Assembly (NCBI RefSeq): GCF_009761815.1
Contig: NZ_RWIN01000141.1
Coordinates: forward strand, 62,001-126,000
Length of the DNA stretch: 64,000 nt
Direction of reading: 5' to 3'
Source: Pseudomonas sp. PB120
Lineage (GTDB): Bacteria > Pseudomonadota > Gammaproteobacteria > Pseudomonadales > Pseudomonadaceae
The notes below the pieces were generated by a model, which searched no databases, was not told where the DNA came from, and saw nothing but the letters and a program-made list of their open reading frames with translations. This document shows positions 17,094 to 25,398 of this stretch, piece after piece (position 1 is the stretch's first letter; every line of letters begins with the position of its first letter). The position numbers and the translations under genes are program-made.

Positions 17094-18389
17094 ATGAATC
17101 GTGCCCAAACAATGCCTGCTCTGGCCGTACCCACCGCGTCGTTTCGAGTCGCTCAATGGCGCATGCTGCTGGCGGCGATGTTCTGTTACCTGTTTTTCTA
17201 CACCGGCCGGCAGACTTTCGGTTTTGCCATCCCTGGAATCCAGGCCGAGTTCGGTTTTACCAAGGAGCACCTGGGGTGGGCATCGGCCGCCATGCTCTGG
17301 GCCTATGCCATCGGCCAGGCCATCAACGGTAACCTCGCCGACAAGTTTGGTGGCCGCCGCATCATGACCGCCGGGGCCGTGTTGTCCTGTGCCGCCAACT
17401 GGGTGACCAGCTTCGCCGGCAACTTTGCCGCGCTGATTCTGCCGTGGGGCATCAACGGTTATTTCCAGGCCTTGGGCTGGGCGCCGGGCAGTCGGCTGAT
17501 CTCCAACTGGTGGAGTGCCGGCGAACGCGGCAAGGTGTACGGCTTATACGTGTTTGCCGCCGGTTGCGCGTCGGTCCTGTCGTACGTGACTTCGATTGTG
17601 GTGCTTGAGGTGATGCACCTGGAATGGCGCTGGATCTTCCGGTTGCCCGTGTTGCTGATGCTGTCGGGCGGCATCATCTTCTATCTGGTGGCGCGCGAAC
17701 GTCCGCAGGACCTGGGCTTCGAGCCACTGGCAGACACCGGGGTCGCCAACGCGGAAGACAAAAATCACGAAGTGGCCCATGGCGAAGTCGAAACCTCAGT
17801 GCAACGCTACAAAGCTGTCCTGAAGAACTTTCGGCTGATCATTGCCGCCGTGTCCCTGGGGTTCCAGAACGCCGCTCGCTACGGCCTGATCGTCTGGGTG
17901 CCCGTGCACTTTCTGGGTGCCAACTGGAAGAGCGGCGACAGCATGATCGATCCTAAGTGGATCACCGTTGCCCTGCCGGTGGGCATGGCCATCGGAGCGC
18001 TCAGTAATGGCTGGATATCGGACAAACTGTTCGGCTCCAAACGCTACCTGGCGATCATGCTCTACATGGTGCTCGGTGCAGCCACCAGCCTGTGGATGTG
18101 GACCCTTGCACCTCACAGCGCTACCGGTCTTGTCGCGTTGTTCCTCTGCGGTTTCTTCGTGTACGGACCGGCGTCGAGTTTCTGGGCGCTGTGCCCGGAC
18201 CTGGTCGGCGCCAAGCGCGCGGGCACGGCCACCGGTGTGATGAACTTCTCGTCCTATCTGTTTGCCGGCCTGGCGGAACCGCTGATCGGCAGTATGCTCG
18301 ACAGCACCGGCAACACGTCGCTGATCTTCATCGTGGTCACCTCAGCCTGCCTGTGCAGTGCGGTGGTCGCGCTGTTCATCAGGCGTTAA
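17094..18389 (+). CDS. OPA-family MFS transporter (organophosphate/phosphonate type)
   Basis: A 431-residue twelve-segment carrier related to GlpT/UhpC. FFYTGRQTFGFAIPGIQAEF at the first segment and INGYFQALGWAPGSRLISNW are the organophosphate:phosphate antiporter signatures. It lies between the phosphonate dehydrogenase and the phn regulator, so its substrate is probably an organophosphonate or the phosphate/C2 product (inference). That would give the island two inner-membrane entry or exchange routes. AGGA precedes the ATG by eight bases. Confidence 0.87.
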   Translation: MNRAQTMPALAVPTASFRVAQWRMLLAAMFCYLFFYTGRQTFGFAIPGIQAEFGFTKEHLGWASAAMLWAYAIGQAINGNLADKFGGRRIMTAGAVLSCAANWVTSFAGNFAALILPWGINGYFQALGWAPGSRLISNWWSAGERGKVYGLYVFAAGCASVLSYVTSIVVLEVMHLEWRWIFRLPVLLMLSGGIIFYLVARERPQDLGFEPLADTGVANAEDKNHEVAHGEVETSVQRYKAVLKNFRLIIAAVSLGFQNAARYGLIVWVPVHFLGANWKSGDSMIDPKWITVALPVGMAIGALSNGWISDKLFGSKRYLAIMLYMVLGAATSLWMWTLAPHSATGLVALFLCGFFVYGPASSFWALCPDLVGAKRAGTATGVMNFSSYLFAGLAEPLIGSMLDSTGNTSLIFIVVTSACLCSAVVALFIRR

Positions 18390-18416
18390 GCGCACGGCTC
18401 AGGAACAGGACCTTTT

Positions 18417-19289
18417 ATGTACCAGTACCACAAGTGGCTGCGTTCTTTTCATGCAGTCGCCAAGACCGGCAGTTTCACCCTCGCCGCCGAGTACCTGAGC
18501 GTCGGCCAACCCACGGTCAGCGAACAGGTCAACGCGCTGGAAAAGAAGTTTTCCGTGGAACTGTTCCACCGTCGCGGCCGCTTTATCGAAATGAGCTCGG
18601 CGGGCCACAAGCTCTATGCGATCACCCAGGGCCTGTTCGGCCAGGAGGATGAAGCCGTGCAACTGCTGCAAAGCTTCAAGCAACGTAAAACCGGCATGTT
18701 GCGCCTGGGCGCGGTCTCCCCGCCCATCGCGATGAACCTGACGTACGAGTTGATGCAACAGCACCCGGACATCGAACTGGAGACCTCGTTTTCTCCGGAA
18801 AAAGAGACCCTGGACCGGCTCTTCAACTTCGACATTGATGTGGCGATTCTGGCGTTGTCGGAATTCGACCAGCGTTTTGATACGCGGCTGTACCGGCGCT
18901 ATCCGATCATTGCCGTCGTGCGTGACGACCACCCCTGGGCCAGCCAGCAACAGGTGCACGTCGAGCAGATCAGCCATGAACGGTGCGTGCTTCGGGAAAA
19001 AAGCTCACGCACTCGCCAGTTGGTGGAGGAAAGCTGCAAGCGCCTCGACGTCTCGCTGAACTGTGTCATGCAACTCAACAGCCGCGAAGCCATTGTCCAC
19101 GCCATCGCCAAGGGCATCGGCATTGGTTTCGTGTCGGCGGTCGAGTACACGCATACACCAGGCACCAAGCCGATCACCTTTGTTAATCACCCGTTTTCGA
19201 TCGACTACCACCTGTGTTGCCTCGGCATCCGCCGGAACCGGCCGATGATCGCGGAGTTGTTCGACGCGAGCCCGACGCCCGCCATTTGA
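18417..19289 (+). CDS. Aminoethylphosphonate-catabolism LysR-family regulator
   Basis: A 290-residue LysR protein matching the described aminoethylphosphonate-catabolism LysR group (TIGR03339): VELFHRRGRFIEMSSAG at the HTH end, LRLGAVSP, REKSSRTRQLVEES and NSREAIVHAIAKGIGIGFVS. It is a paralog of the regulator at 12267-13145. Same strand as its neighbours: 27 bp after the OPA transporter and 86 bp before phnX, so it may be co-transcribed with them. It probably senses a phosphonate or phosphonoacetaldehyde. Confidence 0.88.
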   Translation: MYQYHKWLRSFHAVAKTGSFTLAAEYLSVGQPTVSEQVNALEKKFSVELFHRRGRFIEMSSAGHKLYAITQGLFGQEDEAVQLLQSFKQRKTGMLRLGAVSPPIAMNLTYELMQQHPDIELETSFSPEKETLDRLFNFDIDVAILALSEFDQRFDTRLYRRYPIIAVVRDDHPWASQQQVHVEQISHERCVLREKSSRTRQLVEESCKRLDVSLNCVMQLNSREAIVHAIAKGIGIGFVSAVEYTHTPGTKPITFVNHPFSIDYHLCCLGIRRNRPMIAELFDASPTPAI

Positions 19290-19375
19290 TTGTGTAACGC
19301 ACTTGAACCCTCGACAGGCCTACTTCTCATGAGTGAGAGGGACGGCCTTCCCCTACCCAAACGTGGAGATTCACC

Positions 19376-20203
19376 ATGCATTATCAACAACCTGCTCAAC
19401 TGCAAGCCGTGGTTCTGGACTGGGCCGGCACCGTGGTTGATTTCGGCTCCTTCGCCCCTACGCAAATTTTCGTCGAGGCCTTTGCCGAGTTCGGCGTGGC
19501 CGTGTCATTGGAGGAAGCGCGAGGCCCGATGGGCATGGGCAAGTGGGACCACATCCGCACATTGTGCAACCAGCCACAGATCGCCGAGCGCTACCGCGCG
19601 GTGTTTGATCGCTTGCCGACCGATGAGGACGTCACCGCGCTCTACGAGCGCTTCATGCCGCTGCAAATCGAGAAAATCGCTCTGCACTCGGCGTTGATTC
19701 CCGGTGCGCTGGACGCTATCGACGCCTTGCGCGACAAAGGCCTGAAAATCGGCTCCTGCTCCGGTTACCCGGACGTCGTCATGGCGAAAGTGGTGGAACT
19801 GGCGCGCCACAACGGCTATGTCGCCGACCACGTGGTCGCCACCGACGAAGTGCCCAATGGTCGCCCCTACCCGGCCCAGGCCCTGGCCAACGTGATTGCG
19901 CTGGGCATCAGCGACGTCGCCGCTTGCGTGAAGGTCGATGACACCTGGCCGGGCATTCTCGAAGGGCGCAGCGCTGGTATGTGGACCGTCGCGCTGACCT
20001 GCTCCGGCAACGCCCTGGGCTTGACCTACGATCAGTACAAGGCCCTGCCCGGCGACCAACTGGCAGCAGAACGCGCGCGCATCATCAAGATGTTCGACGG
20101 CTCGCGCCCGCACTACTTGATCGACACCATCGTCGATTTGCCGGCCGTCATCGAAGACATCAATGCCCGCCTGGCGCGAGGTGAAACCCCTCAGGGTTCC
20201 TGA
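19376..20203 (+). CDS. phnX: Phosphonoacetaldehyde hydrolase (phosphonatase)
   Basis: A 275-residue HAD-superfamily enzyme that splits phosphonoacetaldehyde into acetaldehyde and phosphate. The nucleophile Asp15 lies in VVLDWAGTVVDFG, the Schiff-base lysine is Lys56 in MGMGKWDH (cap domain), motif II is GSCSGYP and the metal-binding acidic motif is VKVDDTWPG. All key residues are present and length is normal. GGAG precedes the ATG. PhnX is usually paired with the transaminase PhnW, which is missing here. Confidence 0.95.
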   Translation: MHYQQPAQLQAVVLDWAGTVVDFGSFAPTQIFVEAFAEFGVAVSLEEARGPMGMGKWDHIRTLCNQPQIAERYRAVFDRLPTDEDVTALYERFMPLQIEKIALHSALIPGALDAIDALRDKGLKIGSCSGYPDVVMAKVVELARHNGYVADHVVATDEVPNGRPYPAQALANVIALGISDVAACVKVDDTWPGILEGRSAGMWTVALTCSGNALGLTYDQYKALPGDQLAAERARIIKMFDGSRPHYLIDTIVDLPAVIEDINARLARGETPQGS

Positions 20204-20226
20204 CTTCTGACATCGGCTGAAAGGAC

Positions 20227-20249
20227 TGTGGCCGTCTCCCGGACGGCCA
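20227..20249. terminator. Hairpin after phnX
   Basis: GTGGCCGTC and GGACGGCCAC form a nine- to ten-base stem with a short loop, 22 bases after the phnX stop. There is no T-run, so termination may be partial or the hairpin may protect the 3' end of the phn mRNA. The rest of the 280-bp gap before the next gene holds its presumed promoter and ribosome-binding site. Confidence 0.45.
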
Positions 20250-20484
20250 CAACCTGCGAGCTCAAGCGGTTCCCTCACCACCGTTGGTCGCCTACTCACC
20301 GACTTTGCAGTCACTTCAACCAGACAATCCGCTCGTCTGGTCTATCGTCGATAAGGTTGCCGATCAGTGCCAAACACTCATGGGACACCTGCGCACCCAA
20401 GCCGGCAAACCACTACGCAGATGATGCAGGACAGTACAAAACACCAGTCGCAGCATGCGACCCACCGGCAAAGGAGCAAGTCAG

Positions 20485-22053
20485 ATGACATGCGTACGCA
20501 AGTGGCTTCCCAAATTCGCACTCGTGGCGACCTCGCTTCTCACGTTATCAGGGGCCGCACTCGCGGCCGACAAACCCAACATTCTTGTGATTTTCGGCGA
20601 CGACATCGGTCAGACCAACATCAGTGCCTACGCGGACGGCGTAGTGGGCTATGAAACGCCGAACATTGACCGAATCGCCAAAGAAGGCATGAAGTTCACC
20701 GACTATTACGCCGAGAACAGCTGCACGGCCGGACGCTCGACCTTTATCACCGGGCAGTCGCCCCTGCGCACAGGCCTCTCCAAGGTGGGGATGCCAGGTG
20801 TGGCGGTCGGTTTGCAGGCCCGGGATGTGACGATTGCCCAGGCGCTCAAGGCCCGCGGGTATGCGACCGGACAATTTGGCAAAAACCACTTGGGGGACAA
20901 GGACGAATACCTGCCCACCAACCATGGCTTCGACGAGTTCTTCGGTAACCTCTACCATCTGAACGCCGAAGAGGAACCTGAGCGCCCTTACTGGCCGAAA
21001 GATAACGCGGCGTTCGTCAAGGCCGCCTCACCGCGTGGCGTAATCCACAGCTTCGCCGACGGCAAAATCGAAGACACCGGCGCGCTGACCAGCAAACGCA
21101 TGGAAACCATCGATGACGAGACCACCCAGGCGGCCATCGGCTTCATCGAGAAACAGGCCAAGGCAGACAAACCTTTCTTCGTCTGGATGAACACCACGCG
21201 CATGCACGCGTTCACCCATATCCGCGACTCAATGAAAGGCCAAAGCGGCATGGCCGGCAACGATTATGCCGACGGCATGCTGGAACACGACGGCGACGTG
21301 GGCAAGCTGCTTAAAAGCATCGACGACCTCAAGCTCGCCGACAACACCATCGTGATCTACACCACCGACAACGGTCCTAACCAATGGTCCTGGCCGGATG
21401 CGGCGACTACCCCATTCCGTAACGAGAAAAACTCCAACTGGGAAGGCGCCTACCGGGTTCCGGCGATGATCCGCTGGCCTGGCAAGATCAAGGCGGGTGT
21501 AACGTCGACCCAAATGTTCTCCGGGCTGGACTGGTTTCCGACCTTGCTGGCTGCAGCGGGAGACACCGATATCAAGGACCGGCTGCTCAAGGGCGCTGAC
21601 GTCGGAGGCAAGAACTTCAAGGTCCATCTGGACGGTTACAATCAACTGGACTACTTGACCGGGAAATCCAATCAGAGTGCGCGTACCGAGTTCTACTACT
21701 TCAGCGATGACGGTGATCTGGTGGGCATGCGCTACGACAACTGGAAAGTCGTCTTCTGCGAACAACGCGCCCCCGGCGGGTTGAAAGTCTGGAGCGAACC
21801 GTTCACCTGCCTGCGCGTGCCGAAGCTGTTCAACTTGCGCATGGACCCGTATGAACGAGCCGACGTCGTGTCTGATCAATACTATGACTGGCTGACGAAG
21901 AACGACTACCTGCTGTTTGAAGGCACGCAAAAAGCAGCCGCCTTCTTGCAGACCTTTGTCGACTACCCGCCCAGCCAACGCCCGGCGAGCTTCAGCATCG
22001 ACCAGATTCGTGAAAACGTAGACAAGCAAATTGCCGAGAAAATGAAACAGTAG
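20485..22053 (+). CDS. Exported sulfatase-superfamily hydrolase (CTAGR active site)
   Basis: A 522-residue alkaline-phosphatase-superfamily enzyme with a signal peptide (cleavage near ALAAD, residue 28). Metal ligands Asp39-Asp40 (FGDDIGQ), GKNHLGD, TRMHAFTH and TDNGPN are present. The residue to be oxidised to formylglycine is Cys80 in CTAGR (80-84), with Ala where the canonical C-x-P-x-R has Pro. The periplasmic location and place directly after phnX suggest it may hydrolyse phosphonate or sulfate esters to feed the island; arylsulfatase is the default call. AAAGGAG precedes the ATG at 20485. Confidence 0.82.
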   Translation: MTCVRKWLPKFALVATSLLTLSGAALAADKPNILVIFGDDIGQTNISAYADGVVGYETPNIDRIAKEGMKFTDYYAENSCTAGRSTFITGQSPLRTGLSKVGMPGVAVGLQARDVTIAQALKARGYATGQFGKNHLGDKDEYLPTNHGFDEFFGNLYHLNAEEEPERPYWPKDNAAFVKAASPRGVIHSFADGKIEDTGALTSKRMETIDDETTQAAIGFIEKQAKADKPFFVWMNTTRMHAFTHIRDSMKGQSGMAGNDYADGMLEHDGDVGKLLKSIDDLKLADNTIVIYTTDNGPNQWSWPDAATTPFRNEKNSNWEGAYRVPAMIRWPGKIKAGVTSTQMFSGLDWFPTLLAAAGDTDIKDRLLKGADVGGKNFKVHLDGYNQLDYLTGKSNQSARTEFYYFSDDGDLVGMRYDNWKVVFCEQRAPGGLKVWSEPFTCLRVPKLFNLRMDPYERADVVSDQYYDWLTKNDYLLFEGTQKAAAFLQTFVDYPPSQRPASFSIDQIRENVDKQIAEKMKQ

Positions 22054-22075
22054 AAACCGTGAAACAGGCGTCCTT

Positions 22076-22106
22076 AAGCGTCCGCCTATAGGCGGACGCT
22101 TTGTTT
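22076..22106 (+). terminator. Rho-independent terminator of the sulfatase-type gene
   Basis: A perfect stem AAGCGTCCGCC / GGCGGACGCTT with loop TATA is followed by TGTTT, 22 bases after the stop codon. The convergent LysR gene ends at 22110, so it may work for both strands. Confidence 0.85.
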
Positions 22107-22109
22107 CCA

Positions 22110-23063
22110 CTAGGCCGAACGTCGCATCGGCGTGATATTGAGTGACGCTGGCTGCCTGGCGCCATCGGACTCAGCCAGCAGGTGCGTGGCCATGAAGTCG
22201 ACAAACACACGCAGCTTTGGCGACCGGTAAGGGCTGGCGGGCCAGACGGCGCGAAAGGTGCCGCTGTGCTCGACATACTCGGCCAACACCTCAACCAGCG
22301 TGCCGTCAGCCAGTTGTCGCCGGCAAGCCAGATCCGGAATGCACACAATGCCCATCCCCGCCTCCGCGAGCGCAATCAAGGGCTCGACGGTGCTGGAAAT
22401 GGTCGTCACCGGCACCACCACTTCGTCACCCTCAAGGTCGGCACGCAGCGGCCAGCGCTCCAGCTTGCCGTTGCTGGGGAAGCGATGATGCAAACAGGAG
22501 TGATCGACCAGGTCGGCCGGTTTGAGCGGAATACCCGCACGCTTGAAATAGGCCGGCGACCCCACCAGCTTGAGTTGGTAGTTGCCCAGGTTGCGGGCAA
22601 TCAGCCGCGAATCGGAAGCCTCTCCGGCGCGCACCACCACATCGAATCCTTCGTTGACGATATCGACCAGGTGATCGGAAAAATGCAGGTCGAGCTCGAC
22701 CTCCGGATAGGCCTGCATGAAGGCTGTGAGTGTCGGCATCATCAACAGGCCGGTCAGCGGCAGGCTCACCCGCAATTTGCCACGAGGCGCACCACGGTTT
22801 TGTGCGAGTCCCGCTTCGATGGTTTCCAACTCATTGAAAATGCGCTGGCTCCCGTCAAGCACCTGCTGCCCTTCTTCGGTCAGCTGAATGCTGCGTGTGC
22901 TGCGATGAAACAAACGCACACCCAGACGCTGCTCAAGCCGTGCCACCGCCTTGCCCACGGCCGATGCTGAAATCCCCAGCTGATTTCCAGCCTCGGTGAA
23001 ACTGCGGGTCTGCGCCGCGCACGAGAAGATTTTCAGGGTACTGAGGTTTTCGAGATCGTTCAT
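22110..23063 (-). CDS. LysR-family regulator
   Basis: A 317-residue LysR protein: HTH at residues 1-60 (EAGNQLGISASAVGKAVARL, then LGVRLFHRSTRSIQLTEEG) and an effector domain with DVVVRAGEASDSRLIARNLG, of the CrgA/YafC-like group that often controls an adjacent oxidoreductase. Start at the ATG 23063, 29 codons inside the longest frame, where the family begins. No divergent target gene: the upstream 300 bp hold a REPIN, so its regulon may be elsewhere or only itself. Confidence 0.88.
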   Translation of the reverse strand: MNDLENLSTLKIFSCAAQTRSFTEAGNQLGISASAVGKAVARLEQRLGVRLFHRSTRSIQLTEEGQQVLDGSQRIFNELETIEAGLAQNRGAPRGKLRVSLPLTGLLMMPTLTAFMQAYPEVELDLHFSDHLVDIVNEGFDVVVRAGEASDSRLIARNLGNYQLKLVGSPAYFKRAGIPLKPADLVDHSCLHHRFPSNGKLERWPLRADLEGDEVVVPVTTISSTVEPLIALAEAGMGIVCIPDLACRRQLADGTLVEVLAEYVEHSGTFRAVWPASPYRSPKLRVFVDFMATHLLAESDGARQPASLNITPMRRSA

Positions 23064-23253
23064 GGGAGGCAGGCCTTTTGGTTGAACCGAGGCCCATGCT
23101 AGGCGCGAACCCACCATCAAATGGGCCAAAATACCAACGTTTCGGGCCATTCATTTGATCGTTGCTGGCGGTAGCTTTATCGCCTTTGAAGGGGTCGTCA
23201 GTTAAGGGGCTTGTCCGTTGCCAACCAAATTGTTTAAAAAATCTCAGTGAATC

Positions 23254-23353
23254 TGTAGGAGCTAGCCTGCTCGCGAAAAACTTCAGGGCCTCGAGGTGAG
23301 TCAGGCAGCCAGCGTTATCGTTGACGACCATCGCGAGCAGGCTCGCTCCTACA
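23254..23353. repeat. REPIN, 100 bp
   Basis: TGTAGGAGCTAGCCTGCTCG at the left and CGAGCAGGCTCGCTCCTACA at the right form an inverted doublet of 100 bp, the same length as the other two in the window. The left arm has one mismatch (CTAGC for CGAGC). It fills most of the 306-bp gap between the LysR gene and the binding-protein gene; nothing else is seen there. Confidence 0.9.
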
Positions 23354-23369
23354 GGGTTACTGATAGCGA

Positions 23370-24338
23370 CTAGAGCGACGCCTCGATCCGTTTCGCTGCA
23401 CCTTCATCGACCCAGGCATGCCAGACTTCCGGGTGTTCCTTGAGGAACATCCTCGCCAGCTTCGGCGATTCGATGCGTTCGCGGGTCATTCTTGCCAGGT
23501 TTTTGTTCAGCAGATCGATGGGAATGTTGACCTTTTCAAGCACCGCGACCAGTTCGGGGGCTTGTTCATGGAACGCCTTGGAGAGCCCGACCATGGTGAC
23601 GACGTCTTTGTTGGCGCCGGTCTTTTCTTCCAGTCGTACCGCGTCGATCTGCCCCATCAGCGGTGTCGGTGACCAGTAGTAGAACAGCACCGGCTCACCG
23701 CGCTTGTAGCTTGAGAGCACAGCGGCATCCAGGGCGGCACCGGTACCGGGGCGGAAGTTGGTGAAGGTGTTTTCCAGGCCGTACTCCTTGAGCATCTCGG
23801 TGTTGTCCTGCTCACAGATCCAGCCGGCTGGACAGTTGTAGAAGCGGCCCTTGGACGGCTCCTCTGCATCGTGGAAAACAGTGGCGTACTTGCTCAGGTC
23901 GGCGACGGTTTTGAGGTCGGGAGCTTGGGCCGGCCGGTTGCGTTTGGCATCGCCCTCGACGACATAGCGCGGTACGTACCAGCCTTGAGTCGCGCCAATG
24001 ATCGGGGCGCCAACCCCGATGACCTTGCCGGCGGCCGCCGCTTTTTTCCAGACTTCGCTGCGCTCCATCCACTCTTCGCCAAACACTTGGATGTCGTTGC
24101 CGGCCAGCGCGGTCTCCAGAATGATCGTGTTGCCCACCAACTGATCCGTGGCACAGCCGTAGCCGTCCTTGAGCACGATCATCATGATGTCGGTGAGCAG
24201 CATCCCGCTCTCCCAGTTCAGCCCGGCAAATTTCACCGGCTTGCCCGACTCGCACCATCCCGACGCCTGGCTTGAAGCACTGCCAACGAGCAGGCCAAGG
24301 GTGAGCAACGAGGCCAGCAAACTCTTCCTGTTTTTCAT
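23370..24338 (-). CDS. Betaine-type (ProX/OpuAC) substrate-binding protein, orphan
   Basis: A 322-residue periplasmic binding protein: signal peptide (LLASLLTLGLLVGSASSQAS), then a ProX/OpuAC-like body with tryptophan/tyrosine-rich segments that could build a quaternary-amine cage (GLNWESGMLL, EEWMERSEVW, TQGWYVPRY, FYYWSPTPL). No permease or ATPase gene accompanies it, so it must use a transporter encoded elsewhere. An AACAATAA motif lies 20 bases before the ATG. It is 111 bp downstream of a 2-oxoglutarate oxygenase gene on the same strand. Confidence 0.85.
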   Translation of the reverse strand: MKNRKSLLASLLTLGLLVGSASSQASGWCESGKPVKFAGLNWESGMLLTDIMMIVLKDGYGCATDQLVGNTIILETALAGNDIQVFGEEWMERSEVWKKAAAAGKVIGVGAPIIGATQGWYVPRYVVEGDAKRNRPAQAPDLKTVADLSKYATVFHDAEEPSKGRFYNCPAGWICEQDNTEMLKEYGLENTFTNFRPGTGAALDAAVLSSYKRGEPVLFYYWSPTPLMGQIDAVRLEEKTGANKDVVTMVGLSKAFHEQAPELVAVLEKVNIPIDLLNKNLARMTRERIESPKLARMFLKEHPEVWHAWVDEGAAKRIEASL

Positions 24339-24449
24339 AATCAGACGCTCCGAATCATTATTGTTGGGGGCAGCGAACTGTTGTGTGCGGCGTGCGCAAA
24401 CATGTGAAGCGAAGGTGTGAATCAATGGCTCTTATTATTGGGGCAAAAC

Positions 24450-25289
24450 TTATACGGTCGGGTCAACGGAGGTCCGCCCGTAGAACAATTGGCGGGCATA
24501 GGCGCTGAATTCGACATTGGGCTGATCCACATACGCGAACACCGCATTGAGCCTCAACCTGTCGCCTTCTACCGGCGTGACCCGGTGCAACGAATAGCGG
24601 CCACGGAACAAGGTCAGGGTGCCCGGCACTTGAGGCAGAACCTCGATCTGTTGCGTATGAGGGTCATCGAGGAACGCTCTGACCGCGTCATAACAATCGT
24701 CGTGTTCATTGCGCAGCATGCGCACGTACTCAAAATCCCCGCCCGCGCTCGCGGCCTGAAGGGACAGCGTGACGCTGAAGTCGGATCGGTCGAAGTGCCA
24801 CCCCAATTCCTGCCCCGCCGTGAAGCCCTGCAGGTTAAGGGCGGCCAATGGATCGGCATGGCGATAGAGCGTGTCCAGGTCCAGCACATCCTGGATGAAA
24901 GCAAGCACCTCGTCTGATCCGTAGATCTGCCGGATCAAATGCTCGGCCGGAATATCGGCGTACGCCACGGTGTCTTTAGCCGTGTTCATCAAGCGTCGCA
25001 GCGGATGGCCCAAATCAACGCTTTCGTCCTGCGGCTTGAAGTAAACCGTGTGGGTTTCCCGAAAGTGAAACATCTGCGAATGCAGCGCAAGGGTTTGCTC
25101 CGCCATCGCGACAACCGATGGGTCGCGAACGAAACCCGGGAAAATCGCAACGCCCTCTTCACCCAGCAACGACTGGCTGTGAGCGACCAGTGCGAGGTAC
25201 GCGGGGCTGGCGCGATCGGTAATGGGGTAACGCTCCAGATCGACGAGATCGCCCAGGGTTGGCGCAGGTTTGAAAGGCAGGGTAGTCAT
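24450..25289 (-). CDS. 2-oxoglutarate/Fe(II)-dependent oxygenase
   Basis: A 279-residue protein with a double-stranded beta-helix core carrying the facial triad His165-x-Asp167 (GWHFDRSD) and His235 (RYSLHRVTPV); Arg244 or Arg246 can bind the 2-oxoglutarate carboxylate. An intact HxD marks a hydroxylase, not a halogenase (which would have HxG or HxA). It probably forms an operon with the downstream betaine-type binding protein, and the divergent LysR gene (25399) is its likely regulator. A substrate with a quaternary or amino group is suggested by context only. Confidence 0.82.
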   Translation of the reverse strand: MTTLPFKPAPTLGDLVDLERYPITDRASPAYLALVAHSQSLLGEEGVAIFPGFVRDPSVVAMAEQTLALHSQMFHFRETHTVYFKPQDESVDLGHPLRRLMNTAKDTVAYADIPAEHLIRQIYGSDEVLAFIQDVLDLDTLYRHADPLAALNLQGFTAGQELGWHFDRSDFSVTLSLQAASAGGDFEYVRMLRNEHDDCYDAVRAFLDDPHTQQIEVLPQVPGTLTLFRGRYSLHRVTPVEGDRLRLNAVFAYVDQPNVEFSAYARQLFYGRTSVDPTV

Positions 25290-25398
25290 TATTGTGGGTC
25301 TCCGGTGGCTCTGCTGGATTCAGATTGCATCGGCACCAAAAACAAGTCACGCTCATAATTTTACGCAATTTTGTGAATTATTTTCAGGTCGAGACCCC

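Noticed and set aside
24450..25289. Fe(II)/2-oxoglutarate halogenase
   Set aside because: Halogenases replace the metal-binding acid (HxG/HxA); here HFD keeps the Asp, so hydroxylation is expected.
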